Position numbers and translations under genes: made by a program | Assembly: GCF_027925245.1 (NCBI RefSeq) | Contig: NZ_BSDP01000001.1 | Span: forward strand, 2,666,001 to 2,730,000 | Reading direction: 5' to 3' | Source: Agromyces rhizosphaerae | Lineage (GTDB): Bacteria; Actinomycetota; Actinomycetes; Actinomycetales; Microbacteriaceae | DNA: 64,000 bases | The notes under the pieces: generated by a model | Database searches by the model: none | What the model saw: only the letters and a program-made list of their open reading frames with translations | What the model was told of the DNA's origin: nothing | In this document: positions 50,726 through 59,853 of the stretch, piece by piece | Layout: every line of letters starts with the position of its first letter | Numbering within the stretch: the stretch's first letter is position 1

Positions 50726-51841
50726 GTGAGTCTCGACCGCTACATCGAGGGCTTCGACGAGGAGCCCGGCTACCTCGACTACGCCCGGTTCGGCCCGCTC
50801 TCGCGGGCCGTGCTCGAGGAGGGCAACGTCTTCGCCGACTTCCTCCGGCGGGTGCGCCACGGCAGCCTCGACGTGCTCGCCGAGCAGGACCTCCGGCTGC
50901 GCACCGCCGTGTCCGCGCTCACCGGCTTCGACGTCGACCGCATCGGCTTCCAGCCCAACACGACGTCGGGGCTGCTGCACGCGATGTTCGGGCTCACCGG
51001 GCAGGTGCTGCTCTCGCCCGACGAGTTCCCGAGCCTGCCCATCTCGGCGGTGCGTGCGCAGGAGGCGCTGCACACCGTGCAGCCGGACTGGCTGCAGACC
51101 GACCACGGGCGGGTCACGCCCGGGCAGATCCGCCGGCAGCTCGCCGACAACACGGTGGCCGTCGCGGTCAGCCTCGTCGACTCGCGCACCGGGTACCTGG
51201 CCGACCTCGAGGGCATCCGCCAGGTCATCGGCGACCGGCTGCTGATCGTCGACGCCATCCAGGGCTTCGGCATCGTGGACGCCCCGTGGGAGCACGTCGA
51301 CGTGATCGCCTCGGGCGGGCAGAAGTGGTGCCGGGCGGGCTGGGGCACCGGGTTCCTCGCGCTCTCGGAGCGGGCGATCGACCGGCTCGTGCCCGTGTTC
51401 TCGGGCAACACCGGCACCGAGGACCCCGACGTGTGGGGCGAGGTGCCGCCGCCTGCTCCGGATGCCCGTGCCTATCGCACCTCGGTGCCCGACCCGATCG
51501 CCGAGGCCCGCCTCGCGGTCGCGCTCGAGGAGATCGCCGAGGTCGGCGTGGCCGGGATCGCCGGCGAGATCGCCCGCAAGGTCAGCGACGTGATCGACCT
51601 GGCCGACGACTTCGCCGTGCCGCTCGCGTCGTCGCGCGACGAGCGCGAACGCGCCAGCATCGTGGTGCTCGAACCCGAGCCCGAGCGGCTCAGCGCGCTC
51701 ACCGCGGCCCTCCACAACCACGGGGTCACGGCGACCACGCGGCAGGGCAGGGTGCGGCTGTCGGTGCACGCCGGCACCACGCGGGAGACGCTCGACATGC
51801 TGCGGGCGGCATTCGTGTCGTTCTCCACGACCGGCTTCTGA
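50726..51841 (+). CDS. Class V PLP aminotransferase
   Basis: A 371-residue fold-type I PLP enzyme of class V (cysteine desulfurase / serine-pyruvate aminotransferase-like). The PLP lysine is in VIASGGQKWCRAGWGTGFLA near residue 206, the PLP-ring aspartate in LLIVDAIQGFGI, and the phosphate region FQPNTTSGLLHAMF. No catalytic cysteine loop of SufS/NifS is seen, so an aminotransferase or kynureninase-like lyase is likelier. GTG 50726 with GGAGGGGAG upstream. Confidence 0.85.
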   Translation: MSLDRYIEGFDEEPGYLDYARFGPLSRAVLEEGNVFADFLRRVRHGSLDVLAEQDLRLRTAVSALTGFDVDRIGFQPNTTSGLLHAMFGLTGQVLLSPDEFPSLPISAVRAQEALHTVQPDWLQTDHGRVTPGQIRRQLADNTVAVAVSLVDSRTGYLADLEGIRQVIGDRLLIVDAIQGFGIVDAPWEHVDVIASGGQKWCRAGWGTGFLALSERAIDRLVPVFSGNTGTEDPDVWGEVPPPAPDARAYRTSVPDPIAEARLAVALEEIAEVGVAGIAGEIARKVSDVIDLADDFAVPLASSRDERERASIVVLEPEPERLSALTAALHNHGVTATTRQGRVRLSVHAGTTRETLDMLRAAFVSFSTTGF

Positions 51842-52031
51842 GCCGGTCCCGTCCGGTTCCGTCCAACAGGCAACGCGCAGGCGACGATCTCGTGTCGGTC
51901 GCGTTTCGTTCCGCGTGTCGGTTACCTGCCATGTCGGCCGCCGGACGTACCGTCGAGACATCAGGCAAGGCGCCTGGTCGAGGCGGCCGCGTACGACTCG
52001 AACCGAAGCTGCGTGGCCGGCTCGTGAAGAG

Positions 52032-52047
52032 CCGAGCTGCAGCTCGG
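52032..52047 (+). promoter_or_regulatory. Palindrome directly before phoH
   Basis: CCGAGCTGCAGCTCGG, a perfect 16-bp palindrome ending 13 nt before the GTG at 52061 and just before its GGGAG ribosome-binding site. It could be an operator or an RNA hairpin masking initiation. The rest of the 219-bp gap 51842-52060 shows nothing recognisable. Confidence 0.45.
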
Positions 52048-52060
52048 AGTGGGAGCGGTT

Positions 52061-53431
52061 GTGACCTCACTCGAAACACCGAAGTCCACCAACCAGCCGG
52101 CGAGCGAGGCCCATCGGGCCCCAGCCGCGAAGACCCAGCAGGCGGAACGGTCCTTCGTTCTCGACACGTCGGTCCTGCTGTCCGATCCCAAGGCGCTGTT
52201 CCGCTTCGCGGAGCACGCGGTCATCCTGCCGGTGGTCGTCATCACCGAGCTCGAGGCCAAGCGCCACGACCCGGAGATCGGCTTCTTCGCCCGGCAGGCG
52301 CTGCGCATCCTCGACGAGCTGCGCGTCGAGCACGAGCGGCTGGACTTCCCCATCCCGGTCGGCGACGGGGGCTCCCTCCGCGTCGAGCTGAACCACTCCA
52401 ACCCCGCCGTGCTGCCGAGCGGCCTGCGCCTCGGCGACAACGACTCGCGCATACTGGCCTGCGCGATGAACCTGTCCAACGACGGCGTGGCCGTCACGGT
52501 CGTCTCGAAGGACCTCCCGCTGCGTGTCAAGGCCGCCTCGATCGGCATCGACGCGGAGGAGTACCGCCACGAGCTGGCGGTGGACTCGGGCTGGACGGGC
52601 ATGTCGGAGATCGCGCTCGGCGGTGAGGACATGTCGTCCCTGTACGAGCACGAGTCGCTCGACCACGACCTGGTCGAGGGCCTGCCGATGAACACCGGCC
52701 TCGTGGTGCAGTCCGAGCGCGGCTCTGCGCTCGCGCGCGTCACGGGCGAGCGGACGATGCGCCTCGTGCGCGGCGACCGCGACGTGTTCGGCGTGCACGG
52801 CCGGTCGGCCGAGCAGCGCCTCGCGATCGACCTGCTGCTGGACCCCGAGGTCGGCATCCTCTCGCTCGGCGGCCGCGCCGGCACCGGCAAGTCGGCGCTC
52901 GCGCTCTGCGCGGGCCTCGAGGCGGTGCTGGAGCGCCAGCAGCACAAGAAGATCATGGTCTTCCGCCCGCTGTACGCCGTCGGCGGCCAGGAGCTCGGCT
53001 ACCTGCCCGGCGACCAGGGCGAGAAGATGAACCCGTGGGGCCAGGCGGTGTTCGACACGCTCGGCGCGCTGGTCTCGCAGAACGTGCTCGACGAGGTCGT
53101 GGAGCGGGGCATCCTCGAGGTCCTGCCGCTCACGCACATCCGCGGCCGTTCGCTGCACGACGCGTTCGTGATCGTCGACGAGGCGCAGTCGCTCGAGCGC
53201 AACGTGCTGCTGACGATGCTCTCGCGCATCGGCCAGAACTCGCGGGTCGTGCTCACGCACGACGTCGCCCAGCGCGACAACCTGCGCGTCGGCCGGCACG
53301 ACGGCATCGCCTCGGTGATCGAGACGCTCAAGGGGCATCCGCTCTTCGGCCACGTCACCCTGACGCGCTCGGAGCGCTCGGCGATCGCCGCGCTCGTCTC
53401 GGAGATGCTCGACGGGTACGAGGTGCACTAG
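52061..53431 (+). CDS. PIN-PhoH (PhoH2-type) RNA helicase/ribonuclease
   Basis: A 456-residue fusion of an N-terminal PIN ribonuclease domain ([18 protein letters not shown], acidic residues in [11 protein letters not shown] and [12 protein letters not shown]) and a C-terminal PhoH P-loop ATPase (Walker [15 protein letters not shown], Walker [13 protein letters not shown]). Family knowledge: PhoH2 unwinds and cuts RNA; in mycobacteria it is coupled to a small upstream antitoxin, PhoAT, but no convincing equivalent frame is seen here. GTG 52061 with GGGAG at 6 nt was preferred to GTG 52049. Confidence 0.9.
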   Translation: MTSLETPKSTNQPASEAHRAPAAKTQQAERSFVLDTSVLLSDPKALFRFAEHAVILPVVVITELEAKRHDPEIGFFARQALRILDELRVEHERLDFPIPVGDGGSLRVELNHSNPAVLPSGLRLGDNDSRILACAMNLSNDGVAVTVVSKDLPLRVKAASIGIDAEEYRHELAVDSGWTGMSEIALGGEDMSSLYEHESLDHDLVEGLPMNTGLVVQSERGSALARVTGERTMRLVRGDRDVFGVHGRSAEQRLAIDLLLDPEVGILSLGGRAGTGKSALALCAGLEAVLERQQHKKIMVFRPLYAVGGQELGYLPGDQGEKMNPWGQAVFDTLGALVSQNVLDEVVERGILEVLPLTHIRGRSLHDAFVIVDEAQSLERNVLLTMLSRIGQNSRVVLTHDVAQRDNLRVGRHDGIASVIETLKGHPLFGHVTLTRSERSAIAALVSEMLDGYEVH

Positions 53432-53448
53432 CGGCACCGTGACGACGA

Positions 53449-53482
53449 CGAGGCGCCCCGCGAATGCTCGCGGGGCGCCTCG
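53449..53482. terminator. Bidirectional terminator between phoH and fumC
   Basis: Perfect 14-bp stem CGAGGCGCCCCGCG / CGCGGGGCGCCTCG with loop AATGCT, between convergent genes. Confidence 0.85.
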
Positions 53483-53496
53483 GTCGTGCGTGGAGA

Positions 53497-54903
53497 CTAC
53501 GCCTGCGGCGGGCGGGTCATCTTCAGCAGGTCGAGGGCGGCGTCGAGCTGCTCCTCGGTGACCTCGCCGCGCTCGACGTAGCCGAGGTCGATGACGGCCT
53601 CGCGCACCGTGATGCCCTTGGCGACCGAGTGCTTGGCGATCTTCGCCGCGGCCTCGTAGCCGATGACCTTGTTGAGCGGCGTCACGATCGACGGCGACAT
53701 GCCGGCCAGCGCGCTCGTGCGCTCGGTGTTCGCCTCGAGGCCGTCGACCGTCTTGTCGGCGAGCACTCGGACCGCGTTCGAGAGCAGGCGGATCGACTCG
53801 AGCAGCGCCGTGCCCATGACCGGGATCTGCACGTTGAGCTCGAACGAGCCGGAGGCGCCGGACCAGGCGATCGACGCGTCGTTGCCGACCACGCGCGAGC
53901 AGACCATGAGCACGGCCTCGGGCACGACCGGGTTCACCTTGCCGGGCATGATCGACGAGCCGGGCTGGAGGTCGGGGATGTGCAGCTCGCCGAGGCCGGT
54001 GTTCGGGCCCGAGCCCATCCAGCGCAGGTCGTTGCAGATCTTGGTCAGGCTCACGGCGATGGTGCGCAGGGCCCCGGATGCCTCGACCAGCCCGTCGCGG
54101 TTGGCCTGCGCCTCGAAGTGGTCGAGCGCCTCGGTGATCGGCAGCTCGGTCTCCTCCTGGAGGATCGCGATGACGCGCTGCGGGAAGCCCGCGGGCGTGT
54201 TGATGCCGGTGCCGGTGGCGGTGCCGCCGAGCGGCACCTCGGCCACGCGGGGGAGGGCCGACTGCACGCGCTCGATACCGAGGCGGAGCTGGCGGGCGTA
54301 GCCGCCGAACTCCTGCCCGAGGGTGACCGGCGTGGCGTCCATGAGGTGGGTGCGGCCCGACTTGACCTCGCTCGCCCAGAGCTCGGCCTTGGCCTCGAGG
54401 GCGACCGCGAGGTGGTCGAGCGACGGGATGAGGTCGTCGATGAGCGCGCTCGTGACGGCGATGTGCACCGAGGTCGGGAAGACGTCGTTCGACGACTGCG
54501 AGGCGTTGACGTGGTCGTTGGGGTGCACGGGCGAGCCGAGGCGCTCGGTCGCGAGGGTCGCGAGCACCTCGTTCATGTTCATGTTCGACGAGGTGCCCGA
54601 GCCGGTCTGGTAGACGTCGACCGGGAAGTGCGCGTCGTGGCGGCCCGTGATGACCTCGTCGGCGGCGCCGGCGATCGCGTCGGCGAGTGCGCGTTCGAGC
54701 ACGCCCAGCTCGGCGTTGGCGAGCGCTGCGGCCTTCTTGATGCGCGCGAGCGCGGCGATCTGCGCGGGCTCGAGGGTGGCGCCGGAGATCGGGAAGTTCT
54801 CGACCGCGCGCTGGGTCTGCGCCCGGTAGAGGGCGTAGGCGGGAACCCGCACCTCGCCCATCGTGTCGTGCTCGATCCGGTACTCGGCCTGGTTGTCCAC
54901 CAC
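53497..54903 (-). CDS. fumC: Class II fumarate hydratase
   Basis: TCA-cycle enzyme interconverting fumarate and malate; iron-independent tetramer. 468 residues with [38 protein letters not shown] and the fumarase signature [18 protein letters not shown] 54903 ([16 protein letters not shown]) follows AAAGGGAAGC by about 6 nt. It follows the carbonic anhydrase gene by 62 bp on the same strand, so the two may be co-transcribed. Confidence 0.96.
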   Translation of the reverse strand: MVDNQAEYRIEHDTMGEVRVPAYALYRAQTQRAVENFPISGATLEPAQIAALARIKKAAALANAELGVLERALADAIAGAADEVITGRHDAHFPVDVYQTGSGTSSNMNMNEVLATLATERLGSPVHPNDHVNASQSSNDVFPTSVHIAVTSALIDDLIPSLDHLAVALEAKAELWASEVKSGRTHLMDATPVTLGQEFGGYARQLRLGIERVQSALPRVAEVPLGGTATGTGINTPAGFPQRVIAILQEETELPITEALDHFEAQANRDGLVEASGALRTIAVSLTKICNDLRWMGSGPNTGLGELHIPDLQPGSSIMPGKVNPVVPEAVLMVCSRVVGNDASIAWSGASGSFELNVQIPVMGTALLESIRLLSNAVRVLADKTVDGLEANTERTSALAGMSPSIVTPLNKVIGYEAAAKIAKHSVAKGITVREAVIDLGYVERGEVTEEQLDAALDLLKMTRPPQA

Positions 54904-54965
54904 GGTGTGTGCTTCCCTTTCGTCGGCGTGCCGGGGCGCCGCCCGGCGGGGGTGTCGTCGTCCGC

Positions 54966-55625
54966 TCAGAGCTGGCCGACGACGACGTCGGTCTCGACCC
55001 GGCCCTCCATGAGCCGGTAGTTCGCCCCGACGACAGCAAGCGTACCTTCCGCGATCGCCTGGCTGATCAACTCGGAGCGCTCGATCATCTCGGAGACGGT
55101 GTCGCGCAGGTGCTCGCGGCCGACGAACCCGGCATCGACGTGCGAGGGCTGCACCGGGGCATCCGGCCCCACGCCCGCGACCTTGCGCACGGCCGGAACG
55201 ATGCGGTCGACGACCGTCTGGATGTTCGGCGGGAGCGGGGTCGCGTCCTCGGCCTGCGAGTCGATCGCGGCCTGCACGGCGCCGCACGCGTCGTGGCCGA
55301 GCACGAGGATGAGCGGCACGCCCAGCACGCCCACCGCGTACTCCAGCGAGCCCAGCACGTCGCCCGACACCACCTGGCCGGCGTTGCGCACCACGAAGGC
55401 GTCGCCGAGCCCGACGTCGAAGATGATCTCGGCAGAGAGGCGCGAGTCGGCGCAGCCGAAGATGGCGACCAGGGGGCGCTGGCCCTGCGAGAGCGCGGCG
55501 CGGTGCTCGACGTCCTGGTGCGGGTGCTCGGGGGTGCCGGAGACGAAGCGGCGGTTGCCGTCGCGCAGGGCGATCCAGGTGTCGCGGGGCGAGACCGGGA
55601 GGAAGGGGGAGTCGGTGCGGGCCAT
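54966..55625 (-). CDS. Beta-carbonic anhydrase
   Basis: Zinc enzyme hydrating CO2 to bicarbonate. 219 residues. The zinc site is formed by C and D of [15 protein letters not shown] and by H and C of [15 protein letters not shown]; the DR pair controls the open/closed zinc site. The N-terminus [20 protein letters not shown] is usual for actinobacterial beta class. First gene of the run towards fumC, 43 bp after DUF4245. Confidence 0.94.
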   Translation of the reverse strand: MARTDSPFLPVSPRDTWIALRDGNRRFVSGTPEHPHQDVEHRAALSQGQRPLVAIFGCADSRLSAEIIFDVGLGDAFVVRNAGQVVSGDVLGSLEYAVGVLGVPLILVLGHDACGAVQAAIDSQAEDATPLPPNIQTVVDRIVPAVRKVAGVGPDAPVQPSHVDAGFVGREHLRDTVSEMIERSELISQAIAEGTLAVVGANYRLMEGRVETDVVVGQL

Positions 55626-55668
55626 CTGCGGGTCCGTTCTCGAGGGGGCGGGTGTGCGCGGTGGTGCG

Positions 55669-56310
55669 TCAGGGGAGGTTCGCGACCACGGTGGGCGCGA
55701 TCTCGGAGGCGATGGTGCGGAACTCGTCGTCGGTGCCGGTGCCGAGCAGCACGAAGGTGCTGCCGCCGGCCTCGGTGACCAGGCCGTAGCGGGCGTTGCC
55801 GACGTCGTCGAGCGTGTCGCGGTTGTCGTAGACGGTCCACTCGACGCCGTCGACCTCGGTGACGCCCGCGGCGAGCGTGCGCTCGAGGGTCTCGGCGACC
55901 CAGGTCGGGTTCGCGTCGAAGGCCTGGTACATGCCGATGTACTCGTCGCCCGGCGTGAGGTAGCCGACGTACCAACTGGTCACGCCGTCGACGCCGCTCG
56001 TGCGGAGCTCGGCGGCGTTGGCGCGCCAGCCCTCGGGCAGCTCGGGCACGGCGAGGGTCTCGGAGGTCGCGATGGCGGCCTGCTCGGCGACGGATGCCAC
56101 GTCGATGTCGGGCTCGATCGGGGTGTCGCTGCGGGGCACGATCAGCACGATGACGAGCACCACCGCGAGGGAGGCGAAGAGCGAGCCGAGCAGGTTGGTG
56201 ACGGTCTGGCGGCGCCGGCGGTCTGCCGCGCCCTGCGCCTTGCGGGCGGCGGTCTCCGCGGGCGTCTCCGGTCGGCCGAGCTCGGCGACCACGCGTGGGC
56301 CGCGCGCCAT
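55669..56310 (-). CDS. DUF4245 membrane protein
   Basis: A 213-residue protein with a charged cytoplasmic N-terminus, one membrane helix (NLLGSLFASLAVVLVIVLIV, about residue 50), and an external DUF4245 domain (SWYVGYLTPGDEYIGMYQAF, GSTFVLLGTGTDDEFRTIAS). Function unknown but gene order with xseB, xseA and ispH is conserved in actinobacteria. The ATG overlaps the xseB stop (1 bp shared). Confidence 0.85.
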   Translation of the reverse strand: MARGPRVVAELGRPETPAETAARKAQGAADRRRRQTVTNLLGSLFASLAVVLVIVLIVPRSDTPIEPDIDVASVAEQAAIATSETLAVPELPEGWRANAAELRTSGVDGVTSWYVGYLTPGDEYIGMYQAFDANPTWVAETLERTLAAGVTEVDGVEWTVYDNRDTLDDVGNARYGLVTEAGGSTFVLLGTGTDDEFRTIASEIAPTVVANLP

Positions 56311-56561
56311 CAGGCCTCGTCTCCGGCGTCGGCGGTGGCGGATGCGGCGGAGCCGGCGCGTGCGGCCTCGAGGCGTGCGCGCGCGCCGACGAGCCACTCC
56401 TCGCAGCGGGCCGCGAGGGCCTCGCCGCGCTCCCAGAGCTGGAGGGAGTGCTCGAGCGTCGGTGCGCCCTGCTCGAGTTCGCCGACGACGCGGACGAGCT
56501 CGTCGCGCGCCTGCTCGTAGCTGAGCTCGGCGATGTCGTCGTGCGTGGGCATGGGGTCCAT
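56310..56561 (-). CDS. xseB: Exodeoxyribonuclease VII small subunit
   Basis: An 83-residue helical subunit ([20 protein letters not shown], then [20 protein letters not shown]) that binds XseA to form exonuclease VII, which cuts single-stranded DNA from both ends in mismatch and recombination repair. The Ala-rich tail is specific to this genus. The start is uncertain: ATG 56561 lies 1 bp after the xseA stop, ATG 56552 is the alternative, and no clear ribosome-binding site precedes either. Confidence 0.88.
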   Translation of the reverse strand: MDPMPTHDDIAELSYEQARDELVRVVGELEQGAPTLEHSLQLWERGEALAARCEEWLVGARARLEAARAGSAASATADAGDEA

Positions 56562-56562
56562 T

Positions 56563-57822
56563 CTATTCGGCGGCACCGGTGGGTCCGTCCGGCGGGGCGT
56601 CGCCCTCCCGCTCGCCCGGGCCGAGCGACTCGGCGCGGATCGAGCCGACCGGCAGGGCCACGAGCAGCTCGTCGCCCGCGGGGGCGTCGCCGGGCTCGCG
56701 CACGATGCGCCCGTCGCCCCGCTGCACGATCGCGTACCCGCGATCGAGCGTGGCCTGCGGCGACAGTGCGCGCAGGCGCGCGTGCAGCTGGTCGGTGGCG
56801 ACCCGCGCGCGCTCGATCGCGCGCTCGGCGAGATCGCTGCCGCGCGCGACCCACCGGGTGATGTCCTCGGCCCGCGCGTCCACGATGGTGCGCGGGTCGG
56901 CGAGCACGGGGCGCGAGCGCAGCTGGCCGATGCGGTCGACCTCGGCGGCGACCAGGTGCGTCATGCGGGCGCCGATGCGCGCGCGGGCCTGACGGACGCG
57001 GGCCAGTTCGTCGGCCACGTCGGGGACCACGCGCTTGGCCGCATCCGTCGGTGTCGACGCCCTGAGGTCGGCCACCTCGTCGAGCAGCGGCCGGTCGGCC
57101 TCGTGCCCGATCGCGCTCACGATCGGTGTGGTGGCGGCCGCCGCGGCGCGCAGCACGCGCTCGTCGCTGAAGCCGAGCAGGTTCTGGAAGTCCCCGCCGC
57201 CGCGCGCGACGATGATCACGTCGACCTCGGGGTCGGCATCGAGCTCCTCGATCGCGCGGCTGACCTCGCGGGCGGTGCGATCGCCCTGCACGGCGGCGTA
57301 GGCGATGCGGAAGTCGACCGACGGCCAGCGCAGGCGGGCGTTGCGCAGCACGTCCTGCTCGGCGTCGCTGTCGCGGCCCGTCACGAGGCCGATGCGGTGG
57401 GGGAGGAAGGGCAGCGGACGCTTGCGGGCGGGATCGAACAGCCCCTCGGCCGCGAGCTGGGCCCGCAGGCGCTCGAGCCGCTCGAGCAGGTCGCCGAGCC
57501 CGACGTGGCGCAGCTCGTAGACCTGCATCGTCAGCGATCCGCCCTTGACCCACCAGTTCGGCTTCACGAGCGCGACCACGCGGTCGCCCTGCGCGAACTC
57601 CTCGGTGAGCCGCGCGCGCACCGACGACCAGAGCGTGAAGCTCAGCGTGGCGTCCCGGTCGAGGTCCTTGAGCTTGCCGTAGACGTTGCCGTTCGAGACG
57701 CCCCACTGGGTGACCTCGCCCTCGACCCATGCGGTGCCGAGCCGGTCGATGTAGCCGCGCAGCTTCTCGGAGAGCAGGGCGACGGGCCACGGTGCATCGC
57801 GCGTCGAGGGGGCGTCGGTCAT
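56563..57822 (-). CDS. xseA: Exodeoxyribonuclease VII large subunit
   Basis: Catalytic subunit of exonuclease VII, 419 residues. An N-terminal OB fold ([20 protein letters not shown]), the catalytic domain ([69 protein letters not shown]), then long coiled-coil helices that bind many XseB subunits, and a short C-terminal barrel. ATG 57822 follows GAGAGGAGACC. Divergent from ispH with 48 bp between. Confidence 0.95.
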   Translation of the reverse strand: MTDAPSTRDAPWPVALLSEKLRGYIDRLGTAWVEGEVTQWGVSNGNVYGKLKDLDRDATLSFTLWSSVRARLTEEFAQGDRVVALVKPNWWVKGGSLTMQVYELRHVGLGDLLERLERLRAQLAAEGLFDPARKRPLPFLPHRIGLVTGRDSDAEQDVLRNARLRWPSVDFRIAYAAVQGDRTAREVSRAIEELDADPEVDVIIVARGGGDFQNLLGFSDERVLRAAAAATTPIVSAIGHEADRPLLDEVADLRASTPTDAAKRVVPDVADELARVRQARARIGARMTHLVAAEVDRIGQLRSRPVLADPRTIVDARAEDITRWVARGSDLAERAIERARVATDQLHARLRALSPQATLDRGYAIVQRGDGRIVREPGDAPAGDELLVALPVGSIRAESLGPGEREGDAPPDGPTGAAE

Positions 57823-57858
57823 GGTCTCCTCTCGGGCCGGTGCCCAGGTGGCGGCCCG

Positions 57859-57864
57859 TAGACT
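57859..57864 (+). promoter_or_regulatory. -10 box of ispH
   Basis: TAGACT ends 6 nt before the GTG at 57871. The same hexamer and spacing precede mfd and the AI-2E gene; a leaderless transcript is likely. Confidence 0.55.
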
Positions 57865-57870
57865 GGCGGC

Positions 57871-58935
57871 GTGACGATCACCACGGATGCCCCCCGAGTG
57901 AGCCTCGGCATGCCCCGCGTTCCCGCGGTGCGCGGGCGGCTCAAGGATACCCCGGTCGCTGGCGAGAAGAAGGTGCTGCTCGCCGCCCCGAGAGGGTACT
58001 GCGCGGGCGTCGACCGGGCCGTGATCGCGGTCGAGAAGGCGCTCGAGCACTACGGCGCGCCGGTGTACGTGCGCAAGCAGATCGTGCACAACATCCACGT
58101 CGTCACCGAGCTCGAGAAGCAGGGCGCGATCTTCGTCGAGGAGGTCGACGAGGTGCCCGAGGGCGAGCACATCGTCTTCAGCGCACACGGCGTCTCGCCG
58201 GCCGTCGTGGGTGCCGCCGCCGACCGCGGCCTGCACGCGATCGACGCCACCTGCCCGCTCGTGACCAAGGTGCACCGCGAGGCCGTGCGCTTCGCGCGCG
58301 ACGACTACGAGATCCTGCTCATCGGCCACGAGGGCCACGAGGAGGTCGAGGGCACCGCGGGCGAGGCGCCCGACCACGTGACGCTCGTGAACAGCCCCGA
58401 CGACGTGCCGAACATCGAGGTGCAGGACCCCGACAAGGTCGTCTGGCTCTCGCAGACCACGCTCTCGGTCGACGAGACGATGGAGACCGTGCGCCGCCTG
58501 CGCGAGCGCTTCCCGAACCTGCAGGACCCGCCGTCGGACGACATCTGCTACGCCACGCAGAACCGCCAGGTCGCGATCAAGAAGGTCGCGCAGGGCGCCG
58601 ACCTCGTGATCGTGGTCGGCAGCGCGAACTCGTCCAACAGCGTGCGCCTGGTCGAGGTGGCGCTCGAGTACGGCGCGAAGGCCGCGTACCGGGTCGACTT
58701 CTCGACGCAGATCGAGCAGTCCTGGCTCGACGGGGTCGAGACCGTGGGCGTGACCAGCGGGGCATCCGTGCCCGAGGGCCTCGTGCAGGAGGTGCTGATC
58801 GAGCTCGCCGACGCCGGCTACGGCGAGGTCGAGGAGGTCAAGACGGCCGAGGAGGACCTCATGTTCTCGCTGCCCAAGGAGCTCCGCAAGGACCTCAAGG
58901 GCTCGGGCCGCGCGCGCGGCGCCGCCCAGCACTGA
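57871..58935 (+). CDS. ispH: 4-hydroxy-3-methylbut-2-enyl diphosphate reductase
   Basis: Last enzyme of the MEP isoprenoid pathway, an iron-sulfur protein making IPP and DMAPP. 354 residues. Three cluster cysteines are seen in [19 protein letters not shown] (about residue 44), [14 protein letters not shown], and [13 protein letters not shown]; further active-site residues occur in [11 protein letters not shown] and [20 protein letters not shown] 57871. The first 30 residues are a non-conserved lead. Two palindromic elements follow the stop. Confidence 0.96.
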   Translation: MTITTDAPRVSLGMPRVPAVRGRLKDTPVAGEKKVLLAAPRGYCAGVDRAVIAVEKALEHYGAPVYVRKQIVHNIHVVTELEKQGAIFVEEVDEVPEGEHIVFSAHGVSPAVVGAAADRGLHAIDATCPLVTKVHREAVRFARDDYEILLIGHEGHEEVEGTAGEAPDHVTLVNSPDDVPNIEVQDPDKVVWLSQTTLSVDETMETVRRLRERFPNLQDPPSDDICYATQNRQVAIKKVAQGADLVIVVGSANSSNSVRLVEVALEYGAKAAYRVDFSTQIEQSWLDGVETVGVTSGASVPEGLVQEVLIELADAGYGEVEEVKTAEEDLMFSLPKELRKDLKGSGRARGAAQH

Positions 58936-58955
58936 CCCGCCCACCCGGCCTCATT

Positions 58956-59015
58956 CCAGACCCGTCAACAAACTGCACTTCCTACGCTGAGAACGCACCC
59001 TTTTGACGGGTCTGG
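58956..59015. repeat. Palindromic element, copy 3
   Basis: 60 bp. Perfect 13-bp arms CCAGACCCGTCAA / TTGACGGGTCTGG, with inner AAACTGCACTT...GAGAACGCA. It starts 20 bp after the ispH stop. Confidence 0.88.
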
Positions 59016-59041
59016 TGAACCGCGCGCCCGTCGCGCGACAT

Positions 59042-59095
59042 GACCCGTCAAGAAACTGCGCATCCCGCGCTGAGAACGCAGTCGATCGACGGGTC
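59042..59095. repeat. Palindromic element, copy 4
   Basis: 54 bp. Arms GACCCGTC / GACGGGTC, inner AAGAAACTGCG...GAACGCAGTCG. 26 bp after copy 3, the same pair spacing as copies 1 and 2, and just before the TetR promoter. Confidence 0.85.
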
Positions 59096-59109
59096 TTGGC
59101 AACGGATGC

Positions 59110-59138
59110 TTGTGAGTGAGCGCTCACTCGCATAGAGT
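59110..59138 (+). promoter_or_regulatory. Promoter and palindromic operator of the TetR-ABC locus
   Basis: -35 TTGTGA (59110-59115), 17-bp spacer, -10 TAGAGT (59133-59138), and ATG 6 nt later at 59145. The spacer is almost filled by the perfect 16-bp palindrome GAGTGAGCGCTCACTC (59114-59129), a classic TetR/AcrR-type operator. The TetR protein would block its own leaderless transcript. Confidence 0.75.
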
Positions 59139-59144
59139 CGCCGC

Positions 59145-59771
59145 ATGGCAACGCGCACCGAACGGGCGCGGCCGCTCTCCCCGGAGGACCGCCGCGCGGC
59201 GATCGCCGACGCCGTCGTGCCCCTGCTCATCGCGCACGGCCGCGACGTGAGCACCCGGCAGATCGCCGAGGCCGCGTGCGTCGCCGAGGGCACGCTGTTT
59301 CGCGCGTTCGACGACAAGGACGCGATCATCGACGCCGCCGTCACGCGCTACCTCGACCCCGAACCGCTTCGGCGGCAGCTGCGCGCGATCGACGCGAGCC
59401 GGCCGCTCGAGTGGAAGGTCGAGCAGGTGCTCGCCCACCTCCGCGAGCGGTTCCGCGGCATCATCGGCGTCATGTCGGCGCTCGGCACCCGCACCCCGCC
59501 GCACCGGGACCACCATCACCACAACAACGTCTACGAGGCGATCATCGCCGACCTGCTCGCCCCCGACGCCGACCGCCTGACCGCCACGCCGAGCCAGGTC
59601 GCGCGCTACCTCCGCCTGGTCGCGTTCGCCTCCTCGGTGCCCGCCTTCGGCGAGTCCATCGGCCTCGACGCCGACGAGCTCGTCGCCCTCATCACGAACG
59701 GCATCGCCTCGGGGCATCCGCTCGCCCCTCACGAACACCACCCCGAGACCCGTCAAGAAGCTGCGCTCTGA
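59145..59771 (+). CDS. TetR-family regulator of the ABC exporter
   Basis: A 208-residue repressor: helix-turn-helix at residues 15-60 (AIADAVVPLLIAHGRDVSTR, then QIAEAACVAEGTLFRAFDDK and DAIIDAAVTRYL), then a helical ligand domain with a His-rich loop (PPHRDHHHHNN, about residue 125) that might bind metal. The last nine codons (ETRQEAAL and stop) are made by palindromic element copy 5, so the original C-terminus was probably replaced. It lies directly before the two ABC genes and probably controls them. Confidence 0.9.
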   Translation: MATRTERARPLSPEDRRAAIADAVVPLLIAHGRDVSTRQIAEAACVAEGTLFRAFDDKDAIIDAAVTRYLDPEPLRRQLRAIDASRPLEWKVEQVLAHLRERFRGIIGVMSALGTRTPPHRDHHHHNNVYEAIIADLLAPDADRLTATPSQVARYLRLVAFASSVPAFGESIGLDADELVALITNGIASGHPLAPHEHHPETRQEAAL

Positions 59772-59804
59772 CCCCTCAGAACGCAGCTTTTCGACGGGTC
59801 TCGG
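59743..59804. repeat. Palindromic element, copy 5, overlapping the TetR 3' end
   Basis: 62 bp, the most perfect copy: arms CCGAGACCCGTC / GACGGGTCTCGG, then AGAAGCTGCG...CGCAGCTTTT and TCTGA/TCAGA around a 3- to 4-nt loop, so almost the whole element is one hairpin. It covers the last nine codons of the TetR gene and may end its transcript or tune read-through into the ABC genes. Confidence 0.88.
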
Positions 59805-59853
59805 CCCCACCCACCACACGCACCAACCGCACCAACGGAAGAAGGCACATCGC

